The position numbers and the translations under genes are program-made. Source: Casuarina equisetifolia (taxonomy: Eukaryota > Streptophyta > Magnoliopsida > Fagales > Casuarinaceae). From it: a stretch of DNA of 64,000 bases. Below, one piece after another: positions 1 to 14,800 of the stretch. Every line of letters begins with the position of its first letter. The first letter of the stretch is position 1. Under the pieces are notes generated by a model, which ran no database searches, had not been told where the DNA came from, and was given only the letters and a program-made list of their open reading frames with translations. The DNA is taken from positions 1,374,001 to 1,438,000 of the forward strand of contig CM052356.1 of the NCBI GenBank assembly GCA_028551475.1. The letters run 5' to 3'.

Positions 1-425
1 TCAAAATTTCTAAAGAAACTACTTCTAGAGATATATATAGTATAATCAAGTTGAAGCGGAATAGGCACCTTATTGCAGGGATAGGTGAAGGAAGCACAGG
101 ATTTGTGAGGCTGAAGTAATGTCATTACCCCTTGGGGAAAAATGCTGCAGCTAAAGGAACTAGGGATATTGTCTTCTACAATTTTGATTGTCTTCGGCAT
201 TCTTTCCAATTATTGATTGAAGAATGTGGCATTCTTTCCAATTATTAGATACCTCTAACTACAATCCATTTTATTCATTTTCAGTATGAGTTTTCCATAT
301 CTCTGTAGATTACTTGATGGGAGAAGTGATATACCTTTCTAAAGTTTAACATTCAACACACTGCTTTCCTTATGCATCACATCATGAGCTCATGCTTTAA
401 GCCTAAACTTCCTCAATTTCCTCAG

Positions 426-2801
426 GTTAACACTCAAGCCCAAGCAGATGTAGTGGATTGTACTGATAGAAACAATTCAAAGTATTATGTTGTTGTTGTT
501 CAGGTACTTTTCTGCTCTCTCTCTCTTCCCTGATCAGTAATGATTTTCTATGGACCTACCTAAACTACCTTGTGTTTTGAACATTTTATTTTTGCAGTAT
601 ACTGCTCGATTCAATGCCGAAACTGTTAGAAACTTTCTTTATTCACTCAACGATGGCAAGATAGCTAAAAAGAAATTCAACTGTAAGTTGTTATTTACTT
701 AAGGTTGAAAAACTCCTTAGAAGTTCCAGAGTACTGAATCTATTTGTGTTTTAAATCCTTTTCACTATTCTGCAATGCAGTGAGCAAGGCATACTGGTGC
801 TGCTAGCAACAAATTGCACAGTTAGTATACTTGTAAAAATCCCATCCCCCCCCACAAAAAAATAGTAGTAATAAAAAAAAATCAGCACGTCTTTAACATC
901 AAGATATTCGGGATGATATATTCTTTGTTTAAAAAGCTTTTACAATTCCAGTCACTTCTTTTATGATTCCAGGCACTCATACTTGTTTCATTACTTCACA
1001 GACTGTTTTCTTTTTCTTCTATCCATATCGAAGCACAAATTGCTAAAACGGGTTGTAAATCCTATAGATACTTTCCAAGTAATGTTATGTTAACGACATA
1101 TATGCTCTTCTTGTTGTCTGGTTACAAAACGACATCTTTCTTTTTGTTGTTTGGGTGTTTGTTCTTTTGCAATATTCTCCTTTTGTCATTTCTACAACTA
1201 AGATATGTTTTAAATTTTGCTTTAGTGTCTGATTTTAATTTGTTGTATTTTTTTATTTGCTTTATTTTTATACAAGTTGATTTGTTCAAGTGATAATTAT
1301 TATGTTGTAACCCCTAACTAAAATGACATAAGCAGGCTTTTTCTTGTTATGCAGTGAGGCTTGCTCCTGAGGAGACATCAGCAAATTTAACTGGATATGA
1401 GCACAATGCAGTGACATGTATTGGCATGAAAACAGACATTCCGGTAAAACACTCTTTTTATGTGATTAAAGTGTTCTGTTATCCAGATATACTTGGGCTT
1501 GATACATTTGGAGTCCTTGTCGATGCCATTTGATTTCTTCGTTTTTTCATTTCTAGTTTTCCATTTATTTGGATTCTTCAGATTGCATCGATCTTGTAGC
1601 TTTATGTATTTGTACAGCTTTATTCTTACTGGATATAAGCCAGTTATTGACATTATATACAACATCCTAATACAATTCAACAGAATCAGGAACAAGATGG
1701 GATTGCTCCCTAGAATTATTGGTCACTGGCTCTTCCAACATGCTTGATGTTTTAAAGTAAAATTAAGTTCTTCTCGAATTACACATGCACTTGGCGCATA
1801 TTTTTGAGACAGTACTTTTGGAGTGCCCTTTACTGCTTGATGTTGAAGTAACACGTTGGCCCTTTTGGTTTATTAGTCTTGCTGGCTTACAGTCATGCAG
1901 TTAGTGTTACCAAAACATTTTGGCCGCAAAATAGTGTTCTCTATGTTCACTATGTATGTCATCTTAAAGGGCTTCTTCTTATGATTTAAATCCTTCCAGA
2001 CATGCCAGCTATCGGGTAGGTCCACTGTTCCTTGTATCATTTTCTCTTAAAGCTCTATCCCAGTAGGTGACGGCTAGGTTCCTTTATGCAAGTTTTAGAA
2101 TGATATGGTGGTGCATTGCATTGGGTGACCATCGTGATTTTCTGCCAGCATACTCCATCTAAAAAGTCGGTTATTCAAAAGGAATGAGCTAGCCAGGTAC
2201 TTTCACATCAATGGACCTGACGACGTTTGAGACTAAATTTCATCAGTGATGTGATATGTTTGAAGTACGCATCTACAAAATGCTTGAAGTTGAATGAATG
2301 CCCGTGGTAATGAAATGAATACCTGTTATGTTACACAAGGACAATGACATACAGGGAATTAGATAGCAACGAATGGAAATGAGTTACATTGTTTGGTTTT
2401 CAGTGGTGTGATGTGTTTGAACTTAGCAACTCTGAAAATGCTTGAAATTGACTGTGTCTTTGTTAATGAAATGAACACCTCTCATGTCACTCGAGCACAC
2501 TGATAATATTCCCATTTGGAAGCAACAAATGGAAAATCAAGTTACAATGCTTGATTTTTAACCAAAATAGAGCAGTTGCTTTATACCACTTGAGCAAAGC
2601 ATGATAAACATACATTTTTGTGAATGGTAGTGTTTTAAATTCTTCTGAATTTTATTTCAGGTAATTTTGGACGAAGCAATTGTAAAACTACATCCTGACT
2701 TCTTCTGGTTGGGTGGTGGGGAGGTTGATCTGAAGTTGGGGATCCGGACATCTGAATTTATCAATTTTGTTAAACCTTTCATAGTGAGATGTAGTGGCTG
2801 A
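426..2801 (+). CDS. YbaK/aminoacyl-tRNA-synthetase-associated domain protein, 3' part
   Basis: Four exons can be joined in frame: 426-503, 598-682, 1355-1443 and 2661-2801 (TGA at 2799-2801), with GT-AG introns of 94, 672 and 1217 bases. They encode about 130 C-terminal residues. Readable blocks include VNTQAQADVVDC, YTARFNAETVRNFLYSLNDG, LRLAPEETSANLTGYEHNAV and FFWLGGGEVDLKLGIRTSEF. The 'TGYEHNAVTCIG..TDIPVILDE' stretch aligns with the TGY-G-P core of the YbaK/ProX family, whose bacterial members hydrolyse mischarged tRNA (Cys-tRNAPro, Ala-tRNAPro). This plant branch is usually annotated only by its domain. The first visible exon starts at an acceptor (cctcag|GTTAAC), so the N-terminal exons and the start codon lie left of the window. 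Bases 1-425 appear to be intron. Substrate specificity is not shown by the sequence. Confidence 0.85.
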
Positions 2802-4391
2802 GATGAACCATTGCCAAACTTATTAAAAGCACTTGATTAGCTGAGGCGGCTCTTTGATTCCTCTTAAGAATCCATTGATTTTTGTGTTGGTAAACTTACG
2901 GAGTAGAGAAAAATTTTCCTTTTTGAACGGAAGTGTTGGTTTCCTGGAATACTATATCTAGCAGGAAGTTTGCATCCTTTTTATTCCTTTGTTCTTCTTT
3001 TGGGATTGAAATGGATTTGTTTATCATCTTTATATTTGTTCATGGATGATACAGCAACTGTAAACTGCAGTAACTTGTTAACTTGATGGAGTTGCTACTA
3101 TCATTTCTGATAAACTACAAACTACTTTTGGAAAACAGAGTATAATAAGATTTTCAGAAAGTTTGTAGGTAAATTTAAAGGAAATTGATGGTTATTATTA
3201 TTGTTGTTATCTTGAAACGTAAAGGTCTATTTGTTACTTGGAAAAAAACATTTTAAAAAATATAGAGGTGGCTGTCAAATCACCCTAGTTCAAAGATAAG
3301 TAGTTGCAGTACAGTTTTTGCAATAATAGATGATCCCACAAGTTTGTCTAGATTGAAGAGAACACCCAATAGACTGGAAGACGCTATGATCATTATTAAC
3401 ACTAGGCTACTAGCTTATTGATATTTTTAGCTGTACCAACTTGATATTGGTTCACTGTAATTCCAGTAGCAGCTACTGCCCAGAAAAAGATGTTTGGTAT
3501 CTGAGAAGCAGGCCTTATCGAACACGTTCTTCTTTCTCCACTTTTTGTCGACCTTTTACCGCAAAGAAATCCCCAACTTTTCATAAGTGAAAAACGAAAG
3601 TCAAATTAGCATTTAGTAGGGAGACTGACGGATACCAACTTTCTTCATTAAAGAAGCACCAACCAACATATTTACAACGAGGGACACTCATCCATGTCCC
3701 CTGTTTTTATCCAAATCAGAGACTCAAAATAAGCAACGAGCAATCGTACATCAACCCATCATCTTCTTCATTGTTGCCTCTTATAGGCACTTTCACGAGA
3801 TGGGACTGATATTTTACATTGAAGAACTTAATCTGCTTCACCTCAATTTTTTGTTGAAAAGAGGAGATTTATTGGAAATTTCCTCTAGATGTAAGCACTT
3901 TTTATTTGTAAGTAATAAATATATAACGATTATAAATATAAGTTAAAATTAGAGTTATAAATCCCCATAATGAGACAATTTCCACTGTCACATCTGATCA
4001 AATATGAATTTCTAAAGTTTTCAATTACACTGAATATATAAGTTTTACTTGTTTTGATTTTTTTTTTACAACAAAATTTATTTCTTATAAGCTTTTTAAT
4101 AACTTCAAGAATGACATATTCAGAACTACCAACATATTTTTATTTTTTTCATTTCAAATATCATAAACAAAAGAGAAATACATAGATTTAGATATATATA
4201 TATATCTTAAAGCTTTTTGCTTTTATACGATTAAGAAATAACTGATCCTTACACGTTAGTATAAGTAAAATGATATCATATTAAGTATAGATTGCCAACA
4301 AACACATGCTGAAAGCACATTCCCCATGAAAGCAAAATATAAAAAGAACTTAAAAAAGATAAAAAAAAAGCACGTAGGAATCATTGATCGT
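2802..4391. other. Intergenic region, no gene seen
   Basis: This contains the 3' flank of the YbaK-like gene and the 3' flank of the minus-strand peptide gene. It is AT-rich, with a short TA run near 4192-4205. Short open frames (for example 3402-3584 on -) have no recognisable content. Confidence 0.6.
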
Positions 4392-5766
4392 CTAGGGCTT
4401 TGTATTATGAATGGGTGGTTTCCGATGGGGTTGAGCGTAATCCATCACTGGAATGTCTTCCTCACCGTCGTTTTCCTTCACATCTACTGTTTCATCTGCA
4501 TTATGCTGCGCATTGGCCAGCAGTGACCGTACGTTTCTCTTCATCACCTACACAAGCAGCATACCTCGTTAGATCAAAGTCTGTCATCGCCATTCACATG
4601 CATTTTCATGCAACGCATCGACACATGCGACAGGATTTTCTTGTCACGTATCTTTGCTGTTCTGAATGTTTTTGTGGCCTGTATGATGCATGCATGGACA
4701 AGGCAAGAAGGCGTGCCATGAGCCGTGGAGACCTTCTTTCCAACATCCTATGGACACCTATCTAGACAGACAAAAGCAGGAAGAAGTGATCTACCTTTGT
4801 ATTTGTGGCAGCTTGCAGTTGTTTCTGGGAAAATGATACCTTAGAATTGTCATTACCTGCAAATCCAACTGCAATATATGTCAATCAAGTGGCAATATCA
4901 ACAGCGACAAAAACATTATAGAAACAAGAGATTCTATTTGTCTTAAGAACAATGCAAAGTTTGTTTCTTGTTCCCTAAATTTTGTTAAAAAAAATTGTTA
5001 AAAAGAGAAAATGGACTTGTTAACAATTTGCTCATAACTTTATTTCTATCATGAACTACTGAGTTATTAATCTGTTGACGAATATCTACTTAGACAAGAA
5101 GCATAGAAAAGATGGATTAAACTATGTTGCTTTTAGAAAGTTAACCAAGACATGGAAGTCGTCTGAAGATTCTGAGTTGATTTGGAATAAGAAAAAAGAT
5201 GCTAGGTGTGGGAACAAGTGGTTCTAGTTGATAAGGCATGTAAATTTCTTTTATGAATCCTCACGCGGCCTATACGTGCAAGAAACTCAACACAAAACTC
5301 AATTTGAGGAACCTGGAGCTTGCTTCTCGAGAAGAACCTCTGAATGCTTCTGCTTGTTGGCACCACCCTGAACATCATGGCTGCTTCTTTCGTCATTTTT
5401 GACTTCCTTTTGATGTGATACGCAGCCTTCTGATGTGTAGGGCCTTGACCTTGATGCAATTGGCATCTCGAAAACGTTTATGTTTTCAACATCCTACGTT
5501 CAAACCATAACGTATTTGTATTTTTATTAGAAAGAGAGAAAAAAAAATTTGTTCAAGTATTACCACTGTTTGACAAAAATACATTTCCCCATGAAGGGTT
5601 TTTTTAGGTTGAATGAACAAAGATAGACAAATAGATGAAGCAGCTGAATCATATGGTAACGCATAAGCTCTAAGATTAATGAAAATGGACCAACCTTGCT
5701 TAAATGGCGAGCATCACATACATGCAAAGAGAGAAACAGGAGAATGATAACAGCAAGAGAAGACAT
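4392..5766 (-). CDS. RGF: Root meristem growth factor / GOLVEN / CLEL peptide precursor
   Basis: Four minus-strand exons join exactly in phase: 5695-5766, 5313-5493, 4795-4856 and 4392-4547 (TAG at 4392-4394). Together they encode a 156-residue precursor. Residues 1-19 (MSSLAVIILLFLSLHVCDA) are a hydrophobic secretory signal followed by ARHL, typical of this family. The middle is polar and poorly conserved. The C-terminus holds DYAQPHRKPPIHN (residues 141-153), the canonical RGF/GLV/CLEL motif, preceded by an acidic stretch (ENDGEEDIPVM) and followed by only TKP. Family knowledge says that the Asp-Tyr is the tyrosine sulfation site, that a proline is hydroxylated, and that the secreted peptide is perceived by RGI/RGFR receptor kinases to control root meristem and gravitropic growth. 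RSLL at residues 112-115 fits the RxLx site cut by the subtilase SBT6.1 in related precursors; that is inference. The exons were joined by hand and all splice sites are GT-AG. Confidence 0.93.
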
Positions 5767-7413
5767 GGTTTGAGCAATGACTTTGAACTGGACTTTTATC
5801 AGGTTGAAGTCACGAAACGAAATGAGCGGAGAATTCTGGGTTAGGTTTCCAAGTATTTGTAGTGGCAGAGGCCAGGAGAGCATTAAATGCAGGTTTTGTA
5901 TGGGATGAGAGGCGTTCTTTAAGAGAACATGCATGTGTTTGGGTGATGAACCTTGAAGACGGATTTGGAGATATTGGGGGTCTCCCTTGTCCTCATTCCC
6001 TCTCACTTTTATTAAAATGGGGTCCTCGAGAAAGAGAAACATACCATAGTTTTATAGAACTGAACGTACCCCTGTAGATGGATAAACTTCACTCTCATGC
6101 AGATAAAAAGAAATTTTACAGAGCAAGGGATGACCACTTAGTCAAATATTATGTATACCAATATTAGAAAAGAAAGTTTTACATTAAAAAAAATATAATT
6201 TTTTGTTAAGATTTAAATATAAAAAAATATACATGCACCCCCTAAATTAATTTATTTAGGTTAAAATTTATAATTTTAATATAAGTTGATTTACTATAAT
6301 TTCTATTTAACTTTCAACCCTTAAAATATGTTCAATGTGTGAGTGTGTTTATTTCATCATATTCAATTTTGAGTTTAAGCAACACTTGGTGTGCACAAGA
6401 GTGTTAGGGTCAAAAATCTCATATGAAAAGATACAATTATTGAATAGTATTTAAATATAAAAAAATATTTTTTAACTTATAAACTAGTAGTTGAATTAAA
6501 TTTTAGATTTTCTAACAAAATATATATATATATATAGGATGATATAATCCAGATAAACCATTGGAGAGATATGGTGTTAAAAGTAAAAGAGCATGTGGCA
6601 GCAGGAAAATGAGGACCTACCCACGTGTTTCTACAGACGACCTTCATTGTCTGTCCCTGTGCTAGAAGCTACTTTGCATGGCTTGCTACTATATCCTTGC
6701 GTATCTTATCCTCTTCATTTATCTGCAGAACTTCACCTTTTCGGCGAGAGAATAATCAACAACAAATACTTGCTGGAAGGCATGATCAATGACCTATCTA
6801 GTCCAAAGAAATGGACCAGCCAAAGCATTAGAAGGCTTATAAGCCGATCGTTCTGAATTGATTGTATGTTGAAATATGTGTCCTGAATTTAACTTAGTTC
6901 CTTGTCAACTACATATGTCTCACGATATATGAATGTTGCTTGCACTTGTATGCGTAAAAGGATTACAAAGAAACATAATTGTCATCATCAACCTCGTTGT
7001 TACATAGCTTCCTAACATGTTCAACATAAATGGTAAACATGGGTCACTCGTAAGGTGAAGCTTGGGCCATGTGGGATCGACGTAGGGGTGGGGGGTAGGG
7101 ACAGGGAACGAGGGGACAAGGAAGCATGGCCTAACCGTCTCTTGTTTCTCCTCTTAGGAACATGAAAGGGTCGAGTCTCCCACCACCGTCGTTATCGAGT
7201 ATGCATACCACGTAGCATGTAGGCCATGTGCTATTTACACATCGTATATTTTCCATATCAGTTGTCGCCCCGATGCGACTAGTCACTACTGTTTACACGA
7301 CTCTATGACTGCCATGTTCTTTTTACGGTTCCAATGAGAATTTACCAAGTAAATTAATACCCAAAAAGAAGTTATTAGAACTCAATATTTAGACTGTTTT
7401 GGCCTTCTCTCTC
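5767..7413. other. Intergenic region upstream of the RGF-like gene
   Basis: This should contain the promoter of the minus-strand peptide gene, which reads leftward from 5766. It has AT-rich stretches with a TA run at about 6521-6537 and a G-rich segment at 7085-7106. An 87-codon frame at 6593-6856 (+) has no recognisable motif and is not called as a gene. Confidence 0.5.
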
Positions 7414-8140
7414 TTTTTTTTTTTCTGCTAAGCAAAAATTTATATATGCATTACATCAATACAAGATATTTAAAGACATACCCCTATGGAGATTTTATAC
7501 AACATTACATTATATCAAATAATTCCAAGACCAACTAACTCTAGGTCATTGGGGAATGAGAACTTTCCATGCTACATTGATTAAAAATTTGCCATTTATT
7601 ACTATAGTTCATATAAGCTTATATTCTCTTATTTCATTAGGCTTTGGAATAGCATTGTTGTTTCCTATGAGCATAGGCCACAAGCATCCTATTAGTCGGT
7701 AAATCCACTCTTAATTACTCACTATCATTGAGAGATTTGCATCTCTTGGGATTTCTAAAGAGAGAATGACTTGCTCTCCAATTCTACTAGTAAGTGGTCC
7801 TTCAGGTAGTTAATAGTTATCTTAGAGTGAGACTGATTTTCCATTTCCTACTATCCATTTCATTATGTGTGCAACCAAAGGCTAAATATTAAGAATCTTT
7901 CTTCATGTCCAAGTGTCATTTCTTGTTTGTACATTTCACAAGGTTTGGTTTTTAACAAGATAATAGTTTGCCCATGATGCCTGTATAGACAGAGGTTAGT
8001 AGGTTCCATATATGTTTTGTTTGTGCAATTCTATTTCAATTTTTAACCTTCTAAATGCCTAAATTACCTTTAGCTTTACTAGCACATAATTGGCCCCAAG
8101 CCACTTTGGCACTATGTTTTGAGTTCATTGAAGTTGGGAC
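7414..8140 (-). mobile_element. Degenerate LINE (L1-type) 3' fragment
   Basis: Read on the minus strand, the conceptual product is riddled with stops. It still follows the C-terminal order of plant L1-type ORF2: a VAWGQLCASKAKGNLGI-like block (compare the common 'VAW..LC.PK..GGLG' pattern), then ..KHIWNLLT.., then further degraded segments. A T-run at 7414-7424 on + would be the poly(A) tail of the minus-oriented element. The upstream boundary near 8.14 kb is approximate. Family assignment rests on pattern recognition only. Confidence 0.5.
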
Positions 8141-11100
8141 AACACTTCTTCCTTTGAGACCAATATTTAAAGATAAGAACACCTTTATGTAAGGAATACA
8201 ATATACTAGTATATTACTTATGTGAAATATATTTATTGAAGTTTAATATACCCCCTCACCCAAAGCATCAACAAATACTTCCTATGAGGATGTGATCTAT
8301 AAGTGAGAGGGTATCTCACTATAAATTTAGGCTCCAATATTATATTAGAAGCTCTACATCTTCTATTGAAATTGATTTGAAGGAGAGAGAACATGTCATG
8401 TATAAAGAATATAATAAATTAATATATTAATAATATGGAACATATACACCAGATTTCAGCAACTTTGTAGCATGCAACAAAAAACTTGCTAATAAGACTT
8501 TGTAGACAAATCAATTAACAACACGCACTTCTGTTTTAAGTTCTTGAAGTTCTCCAATGCCCGCACGACCTAAATCATTTTCGACGTTGCAGTTAACAAA
8601 TCTTTTTCTGTGTTTGTTTAGGTTCGTTTCCATTAGATTCTCCCTTCATGGATGATTTTTCGAATATTTTGATATTAAGCCTCTTTGCAGCTTTCTCTCC
8701 CTGACATTTTACAAATATTTTACAAATATGGTAGTCAATTTCAGGCAAATTAAAATAATGTGTTGTGTATTCTATCTCTCTCTCTCTTCATCTCAATCCC
8801 TTGCATTATCTAAATGACTGGGAAATGTTGCAGGGGAAGTTCTTTTTAATATGTTAGTTAAAGCGAGTGTAAAAAGTGGAGTGTCGAATGTTGGATTTCT
8901 TTGGTCTTAGCTTGCTCTAACTGAACTAAGTACTTATTGACATAATCAAATATAAAGCCTCATGCAAACCCCAAGCAACTTTACTTTCCATGCCTTGGAG
9001 ACTTGTTCAATATTTGGTATGAAATAAATTCTCATTAAAAGACATCATCATAACACAGAAACCATCACAAACCATATAGAAATTCATAAGAAATTTGTAG
9101 GGAAGAGAGGGTACGCCCAGCTTGGTCGAATGTTTCCATTTCTTTTCTTTTCTTTCCCTTTTTTCTTCTTTTTTCTGCTTTTTTCTGCTTCTCTTGTTCC
9201 TCTTTAGTAAGGAGAATTCAAGACTATTCCATCAACAGCCTAACATTTGGTACGCTGTATATTCATCATCAGTAAGGGATCAACAACTTTAACAATTGGC
9301 TTTTTATATAATCCTTCCATATTTTGACAATAAGGAAATCCATTTATCCTTTATATAGCTGTAGCTTTTAGTTATTGTATTCCTTTTCTGTTCTAAAAAT
9401 AGATATGTAGTCATTTTCAATGTTCTCTATTCTATCAGTTTCTCTTTTCATTTGTTGACATCCATGTACTTATTTTATTAATGATAAATCTTAAGGGGGC
9501 GTCTAGCTATCAATAAGTTTATATAGGACTTCAAAAATGGTCTAAATTCTTTCTCTATTAGCAATATTTTTTTAATGGATTAGAGTTCTAACACTTTCTT
9601 CTAATGATTTAATTTCCTTATGAACAGTAATATTTGTATGGATTTCATATAATGGTTGTTTATTTATTACACATTGATCACCATAATTTATATATCATGC
9701 GTACTTGATTGATTTGTATTAATTAGATATTACTGGTACCATCACATATGGAGTATTCACTTTGTATATATTGTTAAAGCAATGAGCATAAATGATACAG
9801 TTAGTTGAACTTTTAATAACATTCATAGGGTAATAGACTCAATCAAATCAAACCCATGAAAATAAGATGAAGAAAATACTAATAGGATTTTGATAGAGAA
9901 ATAATTTACACACTAACATTGTCTCCCTATTGCGAAAACATTCTAGAAAACTCAACCTGTTTAATCCAAGGCAAGCAACTTCATCCTTTATACAGATAAA
10001 AGCTTCATTGTGTAACTCTAATGCCGATGTCGTTGAGCAACTTTTACTTTCACTAGGCTTTGTAGCATGAACCCTTCTAGCCCATAGACAATCAGCAATA
10101 TGATGCTAAATCAAATTTAGAAGTGGATTAGGATAGTTCTTAATGCTAGCCCATATTTTAATTAGTCCCATAAAACTCACTTTTCCCCCCTTTTTTGCAG
10201 CTATTACAATGAACATGGTTTGGCTGACAAGAAACAACGTTTCAACTCGGGCCATTTGTTTGGTGGTAAGGCTATTAGTAGAAGACCCTAAAGTCATGGT
10301 GCAAATCACCATACTCCCCTTTACCTAACTAACAAAATAAAATGATAAAGAACAATGCTATTGATAAGCATTGACAAGTACACATATGTGATTAGGTAAA
10401 TCGATAGCGAAAGTTCATAAGAATGAGTAAGTGCAACTACAAAGATGGTTCAACACCCATAAATGTTAGCTATTTAATTACTTCCCAAGTTCTATCAAGT
10501 GGGCAAAAAAGGACATAAGTCATCTCATAAGTGGTAGTTGGCACAATATCATGGGACACGTACTTTTAACTTAACCATTTTAATTATGGTAACGTCTTTT
10601 CTGTTAATATGCTACTAGTCTAGTCGAACAAGTAGTGACGTTAAACCAAAAAGTCTTTAAGTTGGATGTCTCCTTTTGCCAAACCCATTTTACCCATAGC
10701 CTCAGCCGAAAAAGAGGGGCCTGGCAACGGCCGTAGGCTTTGTGAAGGACCACATGCTGCTGCTCAAATCCCTTGAATGAAGGCTTTTCCCCCGGGACAC
10801 TTTTTTATGATTGCTCAGAGTTGACTTTGATAGCGTAATCCTCAATCTTGCACAACTATGCGTTAAAGTGCGACTAAGAAGGAGAAAAGGTCTTCCCTTA
10901 CCTGACCTTTTCTCAATGGATATTACGAAACTAACAAGAATATGTCCATGTACTCAATTCATTACAGCTTCGGGAAGCAGTAAAACATAAAACAGATTAG
11001 CCTGTAATGGACGTTATGTGGAAACGTACAAAGAATGTTGGTACCGAAAGACCCTGCACCTTTTGATCCAACGAATCCAGCAAAAACTCTAGTATTTTCA

Positions 11101-11831
11101 ACTGCTTTGGTTTCTGTAAAATTCTTCGAATTTCACCTAAGGACTGAAGAGGAGCTTACTAAAGTTCAGAATGCCAGTTTAAATAGAGAACAACGGAATT
11201 AGATGAAGTTCATTCTCTTGATTTAATGATTTCATTACAAAACATACTGGACAAGGGCATTAACATGGATATACACAAAAGAGTTTGATGAAAGATAAGC
11301 AAGATGATTTAACTACATAAAAAGAGCTGACTTTTTAGAATAGAACTTAAGACTATGACAATTGATCCGAAAACCTAAAAGCCTTAAGCAACCTAAGTAC
11401 TCAGTTCAATCAAATGACCAACCATTAAGTTACTAGCTTATTGACTCTACACCTGGTCCAACTACATTCTCCTATTTAATATATGCTAAAAATCTCTAAA
11501 TGAGCCTTAGTTCACATGGCAGACAAAGAGAAACCCTTTAGAAGGCTGACTGAAATGGTTGCTTCTCTTCTTATTTACAGCAGAGTTTACTTCTACGAAA
11601 CAAAGATTGGAGAGAACGATCAATTTATAAAGAACGGCAGGGACTTTAACATCCAACTGGTTCTTAGGAGTTTTAACCTGTACATATATATACGTTCCCA
11701 TAAAGCCACAGGCTAGGTTCTCATACAAATGCATAATAACGAAATTATCTGGCACGACGCAACGGGGACGGCAACAAGCAAATCAAATATGATGAAATGC
11801 AAAGAAAGAACACAATTAGAGAGATCAAAGG
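8141..11831. other. Long gene-poor intergenic region
   Basis: About 3.7 kb of AT-rich DNA without a convincing gene. A frame at 10143-10328 (+) has a 'MNMVWLTRNNVSTRAI' stretch that weakly resembles the C-terminal end of plant LINE ORF2 proteins, so decayed LINE sequence may lie here, but this is not strong enough to call. The right end includes the 3' flank of the ATG8 gene. Confidence 0.4.
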
Positions 11832-14199
<2,368 letters not shown>

Positions 14200-14206
14200 T
14201 TCTTTT

Positions 14207-14800
14207 CCTGAAATCACCAAAAAAAAAAAAAAATTGTGTAAATAATTTCTTATAAAGAAACAGAAATCCCAACAATTACAAACCGCAATTATTCAATACC
14301 CAAAAGTCAAAACGACACACAAGTCTCAACCCAGAATTTCAGATTGAAGCAGCTGTTCTGGTATATCGTTTACCCATAAAAGTTTACACGCAAAACCTTG
14401 ATCATGAAATCAACAGCTAGAAAATTTCCATACCAAAAACATAAACAACCCCACTTTCTTCAATCTTGCGTAAAACCTAAACAAGAGTGCACAGAAAATC
14501 GACCTTGCTTCCCGAAGATCAAAGACACCCAGAAAGGAAACAACTTCAATCAACTGAAGATTAGAGGAGAATCGAGGCATAATTTCATCAAAAAGGAAAA
14601 GAATTTACAAGCGGTGCGAATTCATCAGAAGACAACCAGATTACCAAACACTTAAACGTTCAATTAATCAAACCGATATTCAACTGTACGAAGCATCATA
14701 CAAAAAAGAAATTAGAACAAGAACCTTAGCGAGAAACAGAAAGCTTTTCTGATTAGAACTCGAAGAAGCTCGTGCGTCTGGTCGAAGACGAGAAAAAATG
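14207..14800 (-). promoter_or_regulatory. Probable 5' UTR leader intron of ATG8
   Basis: Directly upstream of the ATG8 start, the minus strand reads tttcag|GAAAAGAAATG, a good acceptor at 14208-14209. A matching donor (GCTAAG|GTTC) lies at 14724-14725. This predicts a 517-base leader intron (14208-14724) and a noncoding first exon near 14725-14800. Leader introns are common in plant ATG8 genes. The transcription start is not visible. Confidence 0.5.

Noticed and set aside
1-425. First coding exon of the YbaK-like gene inside the window
   Set aside because: An ATG near 383 is in frame, but the sequence before 426 does not resemble the family and an acceptor sits at 424-425, so it is read as intron.
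6593-6856. 87-codon open frame on +
   Set aside because: No domain, signal peptide, splice context or homologous pattern recognised; compatible with chance.
14398-14655. 85-codon open frame on +
   Set aside because: Falls within the probable ATG8 leader intron and has no recognisable content.
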